This document shows, one piece after another, positions 61,968 to 64,000 of a DNA stretch of 64,000 bases. The DNA lies in the NCBI GenBank assembly GCA_001548435.1, contig AP017308.1, positions 1,869,030 to 1,933,029 of the forward strand, given 5' to 3'. The notes beneath the pieces were generated by a model. The model was not told the DNA's origin. It searched no databases and was given only the letters and a program-made list of their open reading frames with translations. This stretch comes from Leptolyngbya sp. NIES-3755 (GTDB lineage Bacteria > Cyanobacteriota > Cyanobacteriia > Leptolyngbyales > Leptolyngbyaceae). Position 1 is the stretch's first letter. Every line of letters starts with the position of its first letter. The translations under genes and the position numbers were made by a program.

Positions 61968-62924
61968 TCAAACAGCAGTCACAGGAATATGTTTCGCGAT
62001 CGTGTCGAGCAGTTCAGTTCGCGTAAACGGTTTGGTTAGATAGCCCGATGCCCCAACTAATTTGGCTCTTGCTCGATCGATAAATCCGGTGTGCCCTGTC
62101 ACCATGATCACAGGTGTTTCTCGGAATCTCGGATGCCGTCGTAACATGGCACAAAGCTCATATCCATCTAGATTGGGCATTCCGACATCGAGTAAGATCA
62201 CATCGGGTTTGTGTCTCATAATTTGCATTAAAGCTTTGAGGGGATCAGCAATCATCACCACCTGAAATTGCTCATCTAAATGCGTCTGAATGGCTTGCAA
62301 AATCGAGGGGCTATCATCAATACAAACAATTTTGTAATTCTGGGGTTCGACCTCGATCCAGGCTTGAATCGGTCGATCGATCACGGTTGTGGACGCACCA
62401 AACTGTACTTCCTTTGTCGTCGATCGAGCGGGCTGATAGTTCCTTGCTAACAATGGCAAGAGTTCCATCCGGCAGAGTTCGGGATAAGGATCAAACTTGG
62501 CGCGTTCAATCACTTCGGACTGACCTTCATACAGCATTAAGAACCCGGTCAGCACTTCTTGAGCGACTTCTTTGATTAATTGCTGAGCTTGACTGACCGT
62601 AAGATACTGCTGTTCGACTAATCGCAGAATCGCTTGATAGTCCGGACTGATTCGACTTTGAGGCAGTTTACGATCGAACAAGGATCGAATCTGCGATCGC
62701 ATTGCACCGCCCAATAAGGGAACCTGTTGGCTTAATCGTCCCAAATGTCGATCGAGCCGCTCGAAGGGAGACAACGAACTGGTGGCAAAGGTTAATTCTC
62801 CCTCGCTGAAATAGATTGACCAGTCTGCCAGGTTGGTTTCAACTTGTAGGCATCCCGTCAGCCGTTGGTGCACCAGTCGCAGCAGTAAACGATGCGGATG
62901 CAGGCTCGGATAAGATTTCACCAT
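61968..62924 (-). CDS. pixG: PatA/PixG-type response regulator (PATAN + receiver)
   Basis: About 318 residues from the ATG at 62924, which has an ACGGAG ribosome-binding site; a longer frame to 62996 lacks one. The N-terminal 200 residues form the PATAN/DUF4388-type region (HRLLLRLVHQRLTGCLQVE...). The C-terminal 115 residues are a receiver (VCIDDSPSILQAI; VILLDVGMPNLDGYE; GYLTKPFTRTELL). PATAN-REC proteins of the PixG/PixE group interact with pilus motor ATPases such as PilB. It is the first gene of the pix operon. Confidence 0.9.
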   Translation of the reverse strand: MVKSYPSLHPHRLLLRLVHQRLTGCLQVETNLADWSIYFSEGELTFATSSLSPFERLDRHLGRLSQQVPLLGGAMRSQIRSLFDRKLPQSRISPDYQAILRLVEQQYLTVSQAQQLIKEVAQEVLTGFLMLYEGQSEVIERAKFDPYPELCRMELLPLLARNYQPARSTTKEVQFGASTTVIDRPIQAWIEVEPQNYKIVCIDDSPSILQAIQTHLDEQFQVVMIADPLKALMQIMRHKPDVILLDVGMPNLDGYELCAMLRRHPRFRETPVIMVTGHTGFIDRARAKLVGASGYLTKPFTRTELLDTIAKHIPVTAV

Positions 62925-63529
62925 AGCGCTCCGTGGGAAGGTGGATCGATTTCGCCCTGATACGACAAAACGCCCAAGTTTGGGAATTGCGCTCAATTGT
63001 TCGCTGGGCTAGTGGTAGTGCAGCCCGCTAAAATCCCCTGAAATGTCGCCAGCCACTATTGATCGTGCTGATTCTGAACGGTAGGACAATCGATAGATGC
63101 TGATTCATACGGTCTGTGATATTCAGTAGCTTACTGGTATTTACGGAGAAAGACAAGCTTCTTAAGAGAATCTTGAAAATATCACTCAACTGCGGGAAAA
63201 ACGTTTTCTTTGATTCTGTATCTTCTATAACTTATATATCATCGCTGTTTCGCGGATTCTCAGGCGTTTTTAGAGATTGCGGAATTACTTTTGATACTAA
63301 AATCTTGAACGTTACTCTCAGTATTTACTCAGAGCGTAGTATCCGTAGAATCACGGTATTAGATCACTAGAACTTCATAAAACACTGATTTTGGATCGAG
63401 AAACGTCGATCGATCTTTAACCCTGAAAAATTCTTAGTGGCTTTAAACTAAAAAAAATCGACCCAAAGCGGCTCTGACCCTACGCGGTTGAGACTACTTT
63501 GAGTCGATTTATGAACGGCTAAAACGCTC
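62925..63529. other. Intergenic region, about 600 bp, upstream of pixG
   Basis: It must contain the pix operon promoter (minus strand) and it includes the acyltransferase gene's terminator at 63449-63511. An AT-rich 84-codon plus-strand frame (63116-63370) has no protein-like character. I see no conserved gene or repeat; the stretch 63120-63420 is unusually AT-rich for the window. Confidence 0.6.
63449..63511 (-). terminator. Intrinsic terminator of the acyltransferase gene
   Basis: On the minus strand the arms AAATCGACTCAAAG and CTTTGGGTCGATTT (one mismatch or G-T pair) form a long hairpin with a GC-containing loop, followed by a T run. It lies about 19 nt after the gene's stop. Confidence 0.85.
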
Positions 63530-64000
63530 TTAGATTGTGCTAGATGTAGCAGTCGTCGATCGACGGTTTGCCAGCAATTTCTGAACGGCTTGAAGTCCTG
63601 CCCACACGAGTATCCCACCAAATAATCCTGCGGCTGTGTTTAACCAAGGATTCGGAATTTCGGCTACGTTTCTCACAAAGTGAATGAAAATCATGTGGAA
63701 CAGATAAATGTGAAATGTTGCTGCACCAATGATTTGCAGCGGAGACTTCAGAATCTGAGGAATCGAAACGCTTGGGAGCCAGAGCAGCACTGTTCCACCG
63801 ACTAACATCCAAATCGCATAATTATGATTCAAAGCAACGAGGATCGGCACGATCGCCCAGAGTGTCATTGTGGTTGCAATCTTTTGTTGCTTGGTTTTGG
63901 CGAACTGAATCGTCCAGCCCAATGCAAAGATCCAGAACAACATGTGGGGAACTCGATCGTATAAATAAGTCGTGTTCCAAATCGAAGAAATTCCAACTCT
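63530..64000 (-). CDS. Acyltransferase-3-like membrane protein, partial
   Basis: The C-terminal 157 residues of a minus-strand gene that runs off the window; the start is not visible, and the internal methionine at 63943 should not be taken as its start. At least four hydrophobic segments are visible (MLFWIFALGWTIQFA; TLWAIVPILVALNHNY; WMLVGGTVLLWLPSV; TAAGLFGGILVWAGLQ). The PLQIIGAATFHIYLFHMIF segment is typical of the end of acyltransferase-3 / OafA-type proteins, which transfer acyl groups to envelope sugars. Confidence 0.75.
   Translation of the reverse strand, partial: RVGISSIWNTTYLYDRVPHMLFWIFALGWTIQFAKTKQQKIATTMTLWAIVPILVALNHNYAIWMLVGGTVLLWLPSVSIPQILKSPLQIIGAATFHIYLFHMIFIHFVRNVAEIPNPWLNTAAGLFGGILVWAGLQAVQKLLANRRSTTATSSTI

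Noticed and set aside
63116..63370. 84-codon plus-strand reading frame upstream of pixG
   Set aside because: AT-rich, no ribosome-binding site, no protein-like pattern; more likely part of the pix promoter region.
1..64000. tRNA, rRNA, CRISPR arrays and thiamine-type riboswitches
   Set aside because: I looked for T-loop sequences, regular spaced repeats and TPP-box motifs, notably upstream of thiO and thiG, and found none that I could support by eye.

Overview
The window looks like the chromosome of a filamentous, Leptolyngbya-like cyanobacterium. The evidence is the very high density of the HIP1-type octamer GCGATCGC and its GATCG relatives, together with cyanobacterial marker genes: psb34, ldpA, a PixG-H-I-J-L phototaxis operon, a Ycf45-type AAA/R3H protein, a DUF1997 protein and many two-component proteins. 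The genus is an inference. No rRNA, tRNA or CRISPR array was recognised.
Layout. 0-5.7 kb: envelope proteins (GPDPase-membrane-type, RDD), LOG-family hydrolase, glycogen phosphorylase, histidine phosphatase. 5.6-6.3 kb: a two-gene GIY-YIG cassette bounded by an exact 50-bp direct repeat. 6.4-18.1 kb: HtrA-type protease, InrS/CsoR-type metal sensor, atypical SDR, DUF1997, 2H phosphoesterase, gatB, zinc-ribbon PP2C phosphatase, Cache-HAMP-GGDEF cyclase, a broken GNAT gene and citramalate synthase. 18.2-23.2 kb: a ferredoxin-like gene and thiO and thiG, separated from each other by three PD-(D/E)XK-type genes. 23.3-24.7 kb: a compact coiled-coil / unknown / HNH operon, followed by psb34, which is short and easily missed. 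25-32.4 kb: TPR proteins, argB, an alpha/beta hydrolase, a receiver protein, a DUF5872-type protein with a nonsense-broken SAP-like gene behind it, and a YjbQ protein.
33.9-36.6 kb is the most unusual part. An accessory island of about 2.6 kb lies between a truncated, diverged copy of the ldpA promoter and first codons and the intact ldpA. It holds two wrecked PIN-type toxin loci (one with a truncated UPF0175 antitoxin and a 28-bp tandem duplication), a translationally coupled three-gene operon ending in a second GIY-YIG gene, and a papain-fold toxin with a probable immunity protein. With the 5.6-kb cassette this gives two GIY-YIG cassettes, each bounded by a direct duplication of one end of a neighbouring housekeeping gene. 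I consider this the best candidate here for an undescribed system.
36.6-49.7 kb returns to core genes: ldpA, the Ycf45-like ATPase, hisC, a small membrane protein, a 204-bp MITE-like element, a family 2 glycosyltransferase, clpC, a tatA-type gene, a histidine kinase with a degenerate receiver, and phosphoketolase. 49.9-53.4 kb: a Ser/Thr kinase, small unknown genes and a retropepsin-like protein. 53.3-55.4 kb: an MbnP/MbnH 'metallo-mystery' pair. 55.5-62.9 kb: the complete pix phototaxis operon, whose PixJ has a DXCF-type cyanobacteriochrome GAF domain. The window ends inside an acyltransferase gene.
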